A DNA stretch of 64,000 bases from Callorhinus ursinus (Eukaryota; Chordata; Mammalia; Carnivora; Otariidae): positions 6,999,937 to 7,063,936 of the forward strand of contig NW_020312788.1 in the NCBI RefSeq assembly GCF_003265705.1. The letters run 5' to 3'. The position numbers and the translations under genes were made by a program. The notes below the pieces were generated by a model, which worked only from the letters and a program-made list of their open reading frames with translations, ran no database searches and was not told the origin of the DNA. Below are positions 23,601 through 35,240 of the stretch, in pieces; the stretch's first letter is position 1, and every line of letters starts with the position of its first letter.

Positions 23601-24427
23601 ACAAAAACCTATTAACTCATGTAGACTCAACTTGTATGATAATCTTTTTCATTCTTTTTACATTGTAAGTACTATAATTACTACAAAGTATTTATCTTAC
23701 AAAGTCAAATTTCAGAGAAAGAGAAGCTATAAATTCTCATGTATATTATTTATTTAAGTACCTATTTATCATAAACTATCTTCTGAGATTATTTTTACTC
23801 TCAGCAATCACTAAAATGGAGGTCAATTTCTTAAAAATAAAACAAAATTAGTATTAAATTATGACTGGAAGAGACCAAATTGAATTACCATTATGCTAAA
23901 GATTTGTAGGTATGAGTAAGTAAAGATTATATGCCTCCAACCTTGCCTGAAATATGAAACAATTATGAGTAATTTAAGTGTTTTATCAATAGGAGAACAA
24001 AGTTTTACTATTTTGAAATTCTTAATATATAAGGTACTATAGTTACCTCTAAAATGTAGTTACTGAGTAGCTATTAAATATAAATGCTGTAAAAACATTG
24101 GGCATTTAAATGGATGGTATAGAAAAATTAGTATGTTGTACAAAAGCGAACTTTTAAAAGTATGGTATAGAAACAAAATGGCTTTCAAAATAGAAAGCTT
24201 GGAGCATCCAAATCTATTTTCTAAAAACTTAGCCTAGTAAGTGAAAAACAACAAATAAAATAATAGGAAATTTATATTGGTGTCAGCAATACAAGTGGAA
24301 AAGCCCATTATATTTTTGGCTAAAATTTTATGACTGCTGAGTAATAAGATATTTTTTTTTCCTTAAAGATACTTCTAAAATGATGTTTGCATACTTATTT
24401 TTTAAGATTCAGCCATTGATCACCGAT
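20700..24427. other. Long repeat-poor stretch
   Basis: About 3.7 kb without a recognisable SINE, LINE or LTR. It is AT-rich with chance-level open frames. Small features are a GA-rich patch near 21985-22010 and an AT palindrome at 22252-22275. It may hold unrecognised ancient repeats or conserved noncoding DNA. Confidence 0.5.
22252..22275. repeat. 24-bp AT near-palindrome
   Basis: Left arm taaaataattat, right arm ttaattatttta, 11 of 12 positions complementary. The motif aataattatttaa recurs at 22276-22288. It is likely a simple AT-rich structure without a specific function. Confidence 0.7.
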
Positions 24428-24432
24428 ATCCC

Positions 24433-24881
24433 TGTTAAAGGTTGATTTGTGCCACCATCCCTGCCCCTGCCAAAGGCCTAACCCCAGATACCTGTGAATG
24501 TGATCCTATTTGCAAATAGGGTCTTTGTAAATATAATCCAGTTAAAATGAGGTCATCAGAGGGAGCTCTAATATAATATGACAGGTGTCTTTATGAGAAG
24601 AGGAATATGCTGTATGTGGAGACAGACAAAAGGGGAAAGATCCTTGTGATAACAGAGGCAGAAGTTGTATGTAGCTGCAAGACAAGGAATGCCAAGTCTT
24701 GAAAGACCACCAGAAGCTGTAAAGAGTCAAGGAAGCGTTCTACACAGTCTCAGAGGGATCATGGCTTAGCTGGTGCCTTGTTTTCAGACTTCTAGCCTCC
24801 AGACTGAGAGAGAATAAATGTCCATTGTTTAAAGCCACCCAGTTTGTGGTGCTTTGTTATTGCTGCCTTGGGAAACTAATA
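24433..24881 (+). mobile_element. MLT1-type (ERVL-MaLR) solo LTR
   Basis: It begins TGTTAAAGGTTGA and carries 'acctgtgaatgtgatcctat', 'aaaatgaggtcatcagaggg', 'gaccaccagaagctgtaaag', the polyadenylation region 'gagagaataaatgtccattg' and 'aagccacccagtttgtggtg'. These are hallmarks of MLT1 LTRs. No internal ERV sequence is attached. Flanks atccc and gtccc fit a decayed 5-bp TSD. Confidence 0.88.
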
Positions 24882-24892
24882 GTCCCTAAGTA

Positions 24893-25558
24893 GCATTCTT
24901 CCTATTACCTTGCTTGTAAAGGAAAATGTGCACTGTATTAAGGAAAGCTTGATATGACAGTATCTTATCAGCCACTCTGCACTCATGGATGACAGCTTTC
25001 AATTCCAGTGTATGACTGAAGACAGCCTGAGGTTTCGATGTTGTAAGACATGGCATTTTAAAGATATAAAACGAGCATCAGCTTAGAGTATGACATCCTA
25101 TTTTTAATTTATGGAAATGTATTTTCTTCCTAAAAGGCTTATTAGGAATTCACACAGAGAAAGTTCATTTCGAAAATTTAGAAATGGTTGATCTTCAGTG
25201 GAAAAAACACTTGATAGTAGTTAGGGCATCTGCTTTCCTTTTTTCTGATTTTTGACCAGTTCTCATTTAACGTGAGAAAGAGAAAAACAACCTGCTTGAT
25301 CTGGCAAGCATGTTTTTATTTTAATGAAGTTTTAAAAGCAATTGTTTTTCAACTTGAGTTAAATGCTCTCCTTACTACATGTTTATTTATCTTGAAAAGT
25401 GAAGAAAGCACAATCAACTGTAGAAGTGGAGTTTTTGTGATTTTAGCTGTGCCTTGATTTGGTTTAAGAGGTAATCAAAATCAGTTAGGCAAAATGCAGA
25501 GTTTTTTAGGTATTTGGACAGTGTCTTATAAGGAAGTCAATACTACCAGCTAGAAAGT
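24893..25558. other. Unique sequence, nothing recognised
   Basis: No family or gene signature. Confidence 0.5.
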
Positions 25559-25559
25559 C

Positions 25560-26437
25560 AGAAAGTATGTTTAAAGAAATTATGGCTGAGAACCTGGGAA
25601 GAGAAATGAACATCTGGATCTATGAAGCCCAAAAGACCTTAAATAGGTTGAACCCAAATGGGGCTACACTGGGACACATTATAATTAAATTGTTAAAAAT
25701 TAAAAAAATAATTAAATAATAAAATTAAATTAAGAAAATAAAAATAAATCATCAGAAGTCAATGACAAAGAAAGAATTTTTAGAACAGGAAGCAAAAAGA
25801 GAGAAGTTACATGCAAGAGAACTCCCATAAAACTATGGACAAAATTCTCAGCAGAAACTTTTCAAGGCAGGAGGGAATATAACATATTCAAAATTTTGAA
25901 AGAAAATAACTGCCAACTCAAATTTCTGTTACTGGCAAAGCTATCTTTCAGAAACTAAAGGAGGGATAAAACTTCCCCAAACAAACAAAAGCTAAGGGAG
26001 TTCATTACTACCACATGTGCCATAGAAGAAGTGCTAAAGAGAATTGAGTGGAAGTAAAAGCACACTAATTAATAGCAGAAAAACACAAAATAGGTGGCAT
26101 AAATCTCACTGGTAATAGTAAATATATAGTGATAGTTAGATTCTGCAATATGGTAATAATGGTGCATAACTCACAACTCCAGTTTAAAAGTTAAAAAAAA
26201 TTAAAAATAAAACAAATAAAATATTAAAAAATTCATGTAGCAAAATTAACCATAAATGTGATATCCATTTTTAGTTACACAATATAAAAAACATGTAAAC
26301 TTCTCCTCCTCACATTTTAGGTTATTTCTATTATAGAAGTAAAAATATAAGGTATACTAGTTCTATTCAAATTATCAGCTTGAAATAGAGTATTATAAGT
26401 TTAAGATATTGTATGTCAATTATACTTCAATAAAAAA
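25560..26437 (+). mobile_element. Old L1-related (L1M or HAL1-like) fragment
   Basis: 'catctggatctatgaagccc', 'aatttctgttactggcaaag', 'ctatctttcagaaactaaag' and 'acaaacaaaagctaagggag' match, in order, a stretch common to old L1M/HAL1 elements. It ends 'gtcaattatacttcaataaa' plus an A-run at 26428-26437. AT-rich simple sequence occupies 25685-25750. Confidence 0.7.
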
Positions 26438-26440
26438 AAA

Positions 26441-27480
26441 TGGGCAAAGGATCTGAATAGACCTTTCTCCAAAGAAGATATATGAAAGGCCAACAGGCAC
26501 ATGAGAAGATGTTCCACATCACTAGCCATTAGGGAAATGCAAATTAAAACTACAAGGAGATAACCCCTCTTTTCTGTTAGAATAGCCATCATAAAAAGAT
26601 AAGAGGTAACATGATGGCGTGCATATGGAGAAAAGGAAAATGCACTTTGGTGGAGATGTAACTGGTGCAGCTACTATGGAATACAGTACGGAAGGTCCTC
26701 AAAAACTTAAAAGTAGAACTACTCTATGATCCAGCAATTCCACTTATGGGACTATATCCAAAGGAAATGAACACACTAACCTGAAAAGGCACCTGCACGC
26801 TCATGTTCAAAGCAGTGTTGTTTACAATAGACAAGATGAGCAAAAACCTAAGTGCTCATTGATGAATAAATGGATAAAGAAGATGTGGTATATATACAAT
26901 AGAATGTTATTCAGCCATAAAAAAAAAATGAGGAAATCCCACCATTTGTGACAACATGGATGAAACTTGAGGACATGAGGCTCAGGGAAATAAGTTAGAA
27001 AGCTTAAGATAAATATTGTATCATCTCACTTGTATGTGGACTCTAAAAAAACAAAGACAAAAACAAAAACCCTCATAGACAAAATAGTCAGACTTGTGGT
27101 TAACAGAGGCAGGGAGTGGTGGGGGTGGGGGAGGGGGAGAGGAGGAAGGTGGTCACAAGTTACAAACTTCCAATTTTAAGACAAGTACTAGGGATGTAAT
27201 GTACAATACGATGCCTACAGCTAATCTGCTCGATGATATACAGAAAAGTTAGAAGAGTAGATTTTAAAAGTTGTCATCACAAGGAGAAAAAAACATTTCT
27301 TTCTTTCTTTTTTTTTAATTGTATCTATATGAGAGGATGGATGTGAGCTGAACTTATTGTGGTAATTATTTCACAATATATGTAAATCAAACCATCATGC
27401 AGCATGCTTTAAACTTATACAGTGATATATGTCAATTACTTTTGAATTGAACTGGAAAAATACAAAAAAAGAAAAGAAAA
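26441..27480 (+). mobile_element. Old L1, 5'-truncated, late ORF2 and 3' UTR
   Basis: It starts at 'gggcaaaggatctgaataga' (ORF2). Next come 'gggaaatgcaaattaaaact', 'ccagcaattccacttatggg' and 'aacatggatgaaacttgagg', then a GGGGTGGGGGAGG-rich 3' UTR near 27115-27145 and an A-rich end. It sits directly after the A-run of the preceding L1 fragment. Frames are broken. Confidence 0.9.
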
Positions 27481-29685
27481 ATTTTTTTAATAAAAAATGG
27501 AAAATTTATTTCCTATCTCTAAGAGGAAGTTTAAAAATCTATTTGAGAAGAGAGGATGTATAGTAGATCCATTAAACAATTAGAAAATAATATAGCAAAA
27601 CTTAGATTGTGCCTCAAACTGTGTAGAATGATAGTCACATTCTGCAGTCACAATTTCAATGTCAATTAAATACTGAAGTCATCCTAAGATGTATCCAGAT
27701 ATGATAGAGCTTGGAATTTTACAGAAGTAAAACCAACTTCAGCTTGGGGCATGTATTTTTGCACCCTAGATTTTTTTTCTTAAAGAAGAGATTATTGTAG
27801 CATAGAGTCACCCAGGGGCTGCATTGTGGTGTGGGGACAGGCATGGTGCATGGATATTCCTTCTTAGCACCGAAGAAAGGGGTAGGTGTGGGATTGGAAG
27901 AGAGAAAAATAGGCCCCATGCTAGGGTGTTGGTGGGGGTTGGGACTAAACAATACACAAAATCACAAAGTTAGAGTTGTATGACAGATGGGCTAATATTA
28001 TAAAGTGGTTAATGTTATAAAGACACCAACATTATTTGAAGCCAGATGATGTTAGAAATAGTGAAGAAGTGTAAATTCAGGCATGAGTGAATTAAAAGAA
28101 TGTCTCCCTCACCACCACCGCCTCCCCCCACAAAAAATGAAAGAAAAAGAAGAAACTTTGTCATATCAGCACATTTTTGGTCTGCCATTCCTGTCAATGA
28201 TTTTTCTTTAACTCCAACTTTTAGATGTACCAGATATCACAGTAGGGTTTATAAAATCCACAGATGGATGCTACGGATGTAGACTGCCATAATTATGAAC
28301 TGGGATTAAATATATCATTTCAAATAGCTTCACTTGCATCATCTTCAATAAAGAAAAATAATAATGCTCCTAAGAATATGCTGCTCATTTCCTTTGTAGA
28401 AATGCAGTGCTTTCCTCCATGGGTTAGTTTATATATTAACTTAATTATAACCCTCTCAAAGATAATTGTATGATTGGGAAGCAGAGTGGACACAAGAATG
28501 TTTAAGAACTAAATCTGCTCAGATTTATTGTATATTTGATTGGGGAAATGACTTTCAGTTGACATCTGAGCCAACAAGTTAGCTGAAATAAAATTTTGCT
28601 TAATACCTTTGCATTGATAATCTAGGCACAGCCTCATTGATTGAGAAAGTCTGATCAATAGAGTATTACTGGCTGCCTAACTATAACTTTTTTGCTAATT
28701 CTGCTGATGACCTTCTTAGCACTGCTTCTCAGGTTCACCTTTTTTTCCACTTTGAAATTCAATTTGCTCCATTTGCTGTTATTTAAAGAATTTACACACC
28801 CAATTGATTCTATCCACCTGATATAGTTAGTATATAGGATGCAAAAGATTGCACCTGATTGTGATGAAGCTTTAGAACTGCCAAAGTACTCAAATATTTA
28901 GCAAGAATTTTCATTTTGAATATACTTGGGGAAAAAAAGAACCCAAAACAATCAATCATGTGGCCAAAATAATTTAGAAAATGGAGTATTCCTATTTTAA
29001 ACAGTTATTCAAATAGCAAAGGATTTACAAGTATTAAAGAAGATATTGTTGAACTGAAAAAATAAAAACACACAGAAATAAAAAAATGTGGCTCTGGTTT
29101 TCAGGATAGCAAGATAATAAAGAAAGGAGGCAAAAAACACCATAATTGAGAAAGAAGGCTTATGAACGTGTTACAGCCTGATGAAATTTAGAAACAATTG
29201 TCAAGGATCATGAAGGTCTGAGATTTTAATCTACATACCAGGTAAGAAATTAACCTGCCACAGTTTCATGGATGCTGGCAGAAGACACAAAACCCCTGGG
29301 TCAGAAATAAAGAACTTAATAGCTCATAGCAATAACAGTAGCCAAATTATCAACATTTGTGCTATTCCCCAAACCCCGATTTCTCACTGCATCATGAACA
29401 GGACCAGGTAACACCAGCACATGGGGTGTGTTGTGTTACAGAAGAGGACACCCGAACTTGGGAACCCTAACCTTTTATAATAAACAGTAAGCATGCCTTC
29501 CCTTTACTCCAGACAGAGACACTATCTCTCTCCTGCAAGACTTTGCTCTACACACATCCTTGAAATGACAATCCAGAGCAAAAGTCATTAGTGTCTTTGC
29601 TTGCAAAATGTGCAGAAAAAAAAGAGACATGTGGAGAACTATCTTCCAACAATTATCTCATGTAAACTTCTCGTTTTACTGTTAC
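27481..29685. other. Unique, repeat-poor sequence
   Basis: About 2.2 kb without a recognised family. A (CCACC/CCCCC)-rich patch lies near 28110-28130. The block 28540-28720 looks unusually non-random, with TGATTGA and TCAATCA-type words. No gene is supported. Confidence 0.5.
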
Positions 29686-29689
29686 TGAA

Positions 29690-30430
29690 ACTAGAATAGG
29701 CTGAGATCTGAAGAACCACATCCCCCAACCAAATCCCTTATTCCTCAGTTTATTGCTCTCTCCATCTCCAAAGACTTTCTCTTCCACTCTAATTAAGCCA
29801 CTCATTCTCATGGCTCTTTGCATCACCAGACCTATCTCTGACAAACTGAAATTAAACATCATTCAATTACTGCCCACAATGTCATCCCCTCCCAGCCCCC
29901 TCCCTCCGTGACTGCACTTTTCTTCAGGACCTTCATTTTCTAGACCATTAGTCTTCACATACCTCTTTTTCCAACTTAGACTCCATTGCCCATCACTTCA
30001 ACTGTTCTCATGTCAACACCTTCAACTTCCTCATCTTATTTCTCTTCCTTGGCATTTTCCCAATAAAAACTCAGTTTTGAATAACATTAATTTCCATCTT
30101 TTCTCTCAGGTACACCTGGTGCTGCTAGTGAAGATCTCACAACTGTGCAGTTTGGTTTCCATATAAATTCATCATCTCCAATCTAAACCTGATGCTCGAG
30201 AAAGCATTTTTTAGCTCCATCACTCTTCTTAAATCTGACTCAGTGTGACCCACATTTGCAACAAATGACATCATTTCTTCTGCACAGAAAAAAAATAGAA
30301 GTCACAAGATAAAAATTTGCTCAACTTCTGAACGCCCAAGCTGCAAAAATAACTATAAAGCCATTCATCTTGTTTGTCTGCCCAAATGGAGGTAATGTGT
30401 CTCCTGTCACCTGAAGCCAAGGTAAATTCT
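29690..30430 (+). mobile_element. L2 LINE fragment (between endonuclease and RT)
   Basis: A C/T-rich, decayed coding-like sequence with 'cttggcattttcccaataaa', 'tagtgaagatctcacaactg' and 'tgatgctcgagaaagcattt' follows the L2 consensus order. It lies upstream of further L2 pieces in the same orientation and probably belongs to the same insertion. Confidence 0.62.
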
Positions 30431-30710
30431 ACTACTGGGCTTTTAAGTTGTGTCAGAGTCTGCTAATTTTTCCCCAATGTCCCAATATCCAGTCCCCCTT
30501 CTTCTGAACTAATATAATTGCAAAATTGTAGTGAGGCATGTGACCATCCAGAGTCAAGGCTACAATTTCCATCTATACCTTCAGTTTAATGTAACCATGG
30601 GATGAAAACAAAAATGTATGTAACTTCTGGGAAACATTTTTAAAAGAATTGGATATAACCTTCTTTATCTCCCTTCTTAGTGCTGTACAGAACGTTGGTG
30701 TAGTCTAGAG

Positions 30711-31040
30711 CAGCAATGTCCAGTAGAAATACAATGCAAACCACAAACACAAGCTATAAAAGTAACTTAAATTTTTCTACTAGCCACATTAAAAAAGTAA
30801 AGAGAAACAGGTGAAATTACTTTTGCTAATACATCTCATTTAATCCAATATGTCTAAATTATCATAACTTGAATATGTAATTTACATAAAAATTATAAAT
30901 GAGATATTTAACATTTTATTGTACTAAGTCTTCAAATGCCGGCGTGTATTTTATAATTACAGCACACGTCAATTTGGACTAGCCACATTTCAAGTGTCAG
31001 AAGTAAAAGTAGCTGGTGGCTACCATATTGACTAGCACTG
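30711..31040 (+). mobile_element. 330-bp miniature hAT-like DNA transposon
   Basis: The terminal sequences cagcaatgtccagtag and (complement) cagtgctagtcaatat are inverted copies, and the flanking 8-mers gtctagag (30703-30710) and ggatagag (31041-31048) agree at 6 of 8 positions, as expected for a decayed hAT TSD. The interior 'ctagccacatttcaagtgtc' is a familiar dispersed-repeat motif. No coding capacity. Orientation is arbitrary. Confidence 0.72.
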
Positions 31041-31339
31041 GGATAGAGTTTCACACTGGGTATATTAGCCGTGTAGAATGAAGCAACAACATGGAAAGAA
31101 ATCAGGTTTCTCACAAAATGGTATCCCACCAGATATCAAATGGTATCTATTTGCCTGGATTTTTGGATGACAGAAAAATAAACTTTCATCTTAGCCCAAA
31201 ATTATCCTGGGTTTTCTGTCACTTGCAGCTGAAACTCATCCCCTTCTGCTTCATCGAGAATGTGTTCCCTTTCTCTGCTATACATTTTACTGCTACTATT
31301 CATTTGACTCAGTAGCATGAAGTACAAGTAACCTCGCCC

Positions 31340-31587
31340 AGGGATGGCAAGAGTGCATAGTAGTTAAGAATACCAACTCCAGGACCAGGCTGTCATCAGT
31401 TTCATTCCACCTTCCCGACTTTCTAGCTGGTGACCTTGAGCGAAATACTTGATCTCTGTTCCTCAGTTTTCTCCTCTATAAACTGTGAATAATAATAGCA
31501 CTTACCTCATAGGGTTGTTATGAGGATTAGAAAAAGTGAATCTATATAAAATACTGAGAACAGTGCCAGATACCACAGGTGCTAAGT
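31340..31587 (+). mobile_element. MIR SINE relic
   Basis: A nearly full-length MIR. The tRNA-like 5' part 'catagtagttaagaatacca' is followed by 'ctttctagctggtgaccttg', 'cagttttctcctctataaac', 'ttacctcatagggttgttat' and 'acagtgccagataccacagg'. Confidence 0.94.
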
Positions 31588-31602
31588 CAAAGTTAGCTTT
31601 AT

Positions 31603-31757
31603 TTTTTACTTATTTATTCTTTTTAAGTAGGCTCCATGCCCAGCATGGAGCCCAACATGGGGCTTGAATTCACAACAACCCTGAGATCAAGACCTGAGTT
31701 GAGATCAAGACCCGAGCTGAGATCAAGAGTCATACACCTAACCTACTGAGCCACGCC
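31603..31757 (-). mobile_element. Can-SINE with internal 18-bp tandem amplification
   Basis: The head 'actgagccacgcc' is at the right and a TTATTTTTTACTTATTTATT tail at the left. The TSD aaagttag(c/t)tttat is at 31589-31602 and 31759-31772. Inside the body the motif tgagatcaagacctgagt is repeated in tandem (31682-31699, 31700-31717, partial 31718-31731) where other copies have one unit. It lacks the long CT stretch, so it is an older or short subfamily. Confidence 0.93.
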
Positions 31758-31879
31758 AAAAGTTAGTTTTATAAATCCTCATATACAAACCCTCCTTATG
31801 ACACTTAAATATTCAATACCTTTTTATCTTAAAGAGTAACAATAATAAATCTCTCAACTATTTGTCAGTCCTTTCTTCA

Positions 31880-32525
31880 TGACCAAATTAAGAGTGGTCT
31901 ATGCCCACAGTTCCACTAACTCACTTCCACAGATGCTTTAATCCACTGCAATCTGGCTTCCATTACCGTCACTCTTCTGAACTACTCTCATCTCTATTGC
32001 ATTAGAAAATTAACCAGTCCCCATTTTGAAATATTCTCTTTTGTCGGTTCACTGGTTTGTTTGTTTTTTTTCTTTCCTCTCATGGGACAACTTTCCTCAG
32101 TCACCTCTTTGGGCTCTTTGTCTCAACTTCAATTTCCATCTTGGGCTTTTTTGTTCTCTTTCTCTATGTGCTTCTGGATTAAATCATCATCCCCATGAGG
32201 CTCACAGTATCTCAAGTCCATATAACATTCCTGTGCTCTAGACCTGTATTGATATTTTCACTTAGATGTTCAACAGGGACTGCCTGATTTTAACTTCCAA
32301 ACCCATTCTTCCTGCTGATATTCCTATCTCAGTGAACAGTATAAACACCTATCCAGTTGCCAAGCCAAGAATATAGACATTATCCTTAACTCCTCTCCCT
32401 CCCTCAACTCTACCAAACCAATTAATTACCAAGTCCTTCTAATTCTACTCCTTAAGTAAATTTTCACACTCACTTTTCCATATTCCTATAACCCATTCAA
32501 GTTGTCAGTATCTTATACTTCAATT
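31880..32525 (+). mobile_element. L2 LINE fragment (RT region)
   Basis: 'tttaatccactgcaatctgg' plus 'cttccattaccgtcactctt', then 'cacttagatgttcaacaggg', 'tgatattcctatctcagtga' and 'attatccttaactcctctcc' follow the L2 ORF order. Frames are destroyed. Confidence 0.82.
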
Positions 32526-32543
32526 AATAGTCTCCTATATTTA

Positions 32544-32732
32544 GAGACGCCTGGGTGGCTCAACCGATTAAGTGTCTGCCTTCAGCTCAGGTCATGATCC
32601 AAGGGTTCTGGGATCGAGTCCCGCATCGGGGGGGGGTCCTTGCTTAGCAGGGAGCCTGCTTCTCCCTCTCCCTGCCATTCTCCTTGCTTGTGTGCTTTCT
32701 CTCTGACAAATAAATGAATAAAATCTTTAAAA
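32544..32732 (+). mobile_element. Can-SINE inside L2
   Basis: The head 'gacgcctgggtggctcaacc' is followed by 'gggatcgagtcccgcatcgg' and a G8 run, then a CT-rich stretch and CAAATAAATGAATAAAATC. The 18-bp TSD with two mismatches is at 32526-32543 and 32733-32750. It splits the surrounding L2. Confidence 0.95.
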
Positions 32733-32754
32733 AATAGTCTCATGTATTTATTAT

Positions 32755-33110
32755 CCCCAATCTCCAGTTCCAATTTTCTTTGATCCATTCTTCATACTAA
32801 ATTTCATAAGCATGATTATTTATTCCCCTGCTTAAATATTATTTCCTCACTATCTCAGGAAGAAGTAAAAAATCCTTAAAATATTTTAGAAAGCCTTGCA
32901 TCATCTGGTATTTGCTTACTTCTCTAACTCCAAACTTGTCCTTCCCCATTCCCAGCCTCTTCAGATGCTGTGCTTTAGACTCCTTAAACTTATTTTCAGC
33001 TCCTTGCACATACCAGGCTCTCTCTCATCCTTTAGCCTCTAGTGGGCACTATTGTTTTCCTCCAAGGATCTATTTTTCCTCTCACCTATTGGATAGCAGT
33101 TTGATTCCTG
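32755..33110 (+). mobile_element. L2 LINE fragment (late ORF)
   Basis: The L2 resumes after the SINE. 'aagccttgcatcatctggta', 'ttcagctccttgcacatacc' and a proline/serine-rich decayed coding stretch match the L2 late ORF (catgatctggcc, gccttgc). Confidence 0.72.
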
Positions 33111-33114
33111 GGTG

Positions 33115-33535
33115 CTATACATCCCAGCTCTAGAAGAACATTCTGAATAACCAAACCATTCAATGGGACAACGTATCTCATGTCCAGTTATTGGTTCATG
33201 GATAAGCACATGACCCAAGTTGGTCGATCACAATGAATTCCAAATTTTTTGTTTGGTGATTAAGGAAAAAAAAAAGCTTTCTTTTCAATTTTGGTGTGAA
33301 GCCTAAACTGATATAGTCATTTTGCTACCATAACGAGATCCAAAATCAGGACAAAATAAAAGCAGAGGAAAGCAGAGTCAAAGAATTAAAAGGGTATTGA
33401 ATTAGAACCCTGATAAAGCTACATCTGAAAACTTTCCTGGACATTTTAGTTACACGAGCTAATCAACTTCTATTATTGTTAGCCTGAGTCAGGTTACCTG
33501 CAAGAGAAATCCTGACTGAAATGGGAACTTTTGCT
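33115..33535 (+). mobile_element. Ancient interspersed repeat, family not identified
   Basis: 'agttattggttcatggataa' plus 'gcacatgacccaagttggtc' and a later 'agttacacgagctaatcaac' are motifs of a dispersed, LTR- or MER-like family. It separates two L2 pieces and so may be an insertion into the L2. I do not recall the family name. Confidence 0.45.
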
Positions 33536-33539
33536 TGCT

Positions 33540-33860
33540 GGTTCCTCTGCTTGGAATATGTTTCTCTCATTTCTTCACCTAGTTAACTTCTATTCATTCT
33601 AATTTGGTCTCGATGTTGACTCTGCTACCTGCATAAATCTCTCCCATACTGTTATAATGCCTCATCTATGTATCTTCATAGCACCCTGAATCACCTCAGT
33701 TTCAATGATTCATAACTGATTGTTTCTTCTTGTCCCTTGTGAGATTAAAAGTTCTGTTAGTCTAGACACCATGTCTTGAATGCTCATCATTGTTTTTCTC
33801 TGGATTTCAATATACTTCCCAGTACATAGTAGGGGCTTTATAACTATCTGTTGAAATAAC
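33540..33860 (+). mobile_element. L2 LINE 3' end
   Basis: 'gctggttcctctgcttggaa' is followed by 'ttcagtt'/'gagattaaaagttctgttag' and 'agtacatagtaggggcttta' plus 'taactatctgttgaaat', the characteristic L2 3' end. Confidence 0.88.
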
Positions 33861-33864
33861 TATA

Positions 33865-34095
33865 GCTAACATTTTTAGAGGCACTGTGCTAAGATCTTCA
33901 CATATCTTGCCCTATTTAATGATTACATGTGCATGTACAGTTGTCATTAACTATTACTATTTTATGGATGAAGAAATTGAGGATTAGAGGGGTGAACTTT
34001 GTGTTCACACATCTAGCCAATGTTAGGTCTAGAATATAAAACCGAGTAGTCTGTCTCTATGGTATATGCCCTTAGCTGTTACAATATACTGTGTG
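33865..34095 (-). mobile_element. MIR SINE relic
   Basis: 'gaggcactgtgctaagatct', 'tttatggatgaagaaattga' and 'ttcacacatctagccaatgt' give the MIR order in reverse orientation. Confidence 0.8.
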
Positions 34096-34868
34096 CATAA
34101 GAATAAAAGAATAAATAAAAATCATACTTGGAACTCTGATCATCTAACTCACTTCAGTGTTTTTCCAACATTCCACTGTTGAAAAACACTTCTTAATCCT
34201 CTTCCCAAAGCTCTCTTTGCCAGAGCCAAATCATGGAGAAAAGTGATGAAAGTTTCAGCATAAGGAGGAGTGAAAAAATATGATTAGATTCTTCATTTTC
34301 AATGAAACATTCCACTTAGTACATCCTGAGCTTAATTGTATTCTTAGTGTTTGCAATGCTCTATTTTAATGTAGTTCTTTCATATTTCTTTAAGAAAATT
34401 TAGAACTAACTCCAATTAAGTTGTTTTGAGAAGGAAATTTTTCACAACTGTGAAATTTCAGAGCATTGAACTGGTTTTGGACAGCATTATGACTGCATAA
34501 CATTCCTGACATAACTCAATGTTTATTTGTAGAAACTAATGCCCCAGAATATTCTCATGGGACTTGAAATCTCCCTTTTGCTTTATTCCCCTGGCTGGCG
34601 ATTCTTGATATCCATTATCCAACTACAATGATGTAAAGTAGGATGTATTCTTCTTGGAAAAAAAAAAGAAATGATTTACAACTTTTCTCTATTTCTCTAG
34701 TTAGTATATTAATACTTCTTTTAGGGTGTGTATTTGAGTACTTACAGCATACTAGGCTTTGAAGAAACAATGTTTAAAACAAGATCCCTACCTACTTAAT
34801 ATGTGTAGTCTCTAACTCAAATACTCTGGAATTTTTAGACCAACATTTGAGTGATTATTCTAGGTTTA
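34096..34868. other. Unique sequence, nothing firm
   Basis: A weak dispersed-repeat resemblance lies at 34725-34800 (tacagcatactaggctttga, acaagatccctacctactt), not assigned. No gene. Confidence 0.45.
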
Positions 34869-34869
34869 A

Positions 34870-35098
34870 ACATATATTTTTAGCTGAGTTCATCTTTAAA
34901 ATGTTTAAAATTAGCTTTTCTTCTTATTACATAAGCAATACATGTCCACTGTAGAAAAATTAGAAAAGCATGCAAACAAAGAGAAGAAAATAGAAGTAAC
35001 CCATGATCCCAACACTCAGAGATAATGACCTTAATTATATTGTGTGTGTTCTTCCAGACTTGTCTTGTGTATAAACGCACCAACACACTTAAAATAAA

Positions 35099-35133
<35 letters not shown>

Positions 35134-35240
35134 GATTTTCATCTACATCCTGTTTGGTAAATCGCCTGCTTTACTCAGCAATATTTGGTATGGCACCAAT
35201 TTGGGTTATAATGATAAATTTAGTAGATGAACAATGGTAA
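34870..35240 (+). repeat. Ancient dispersed repeat of unknown family, with (AT)n
   Basis: 'acataagcaatacatgtcca' plus 'ctgtagaaaaattagaaaag' and 'cccatgatcccaacactcag' plus 'agataatgacc' are words seen in a common ancient mammalian repeat whose name I cannot fix. It contains an AT microsatellite. Confidence 0.45.
35102..35131. repeat. (AT)15 microsatellite
   Basis: Perfect AT run of about 30 bp. Confidence 0.97.
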
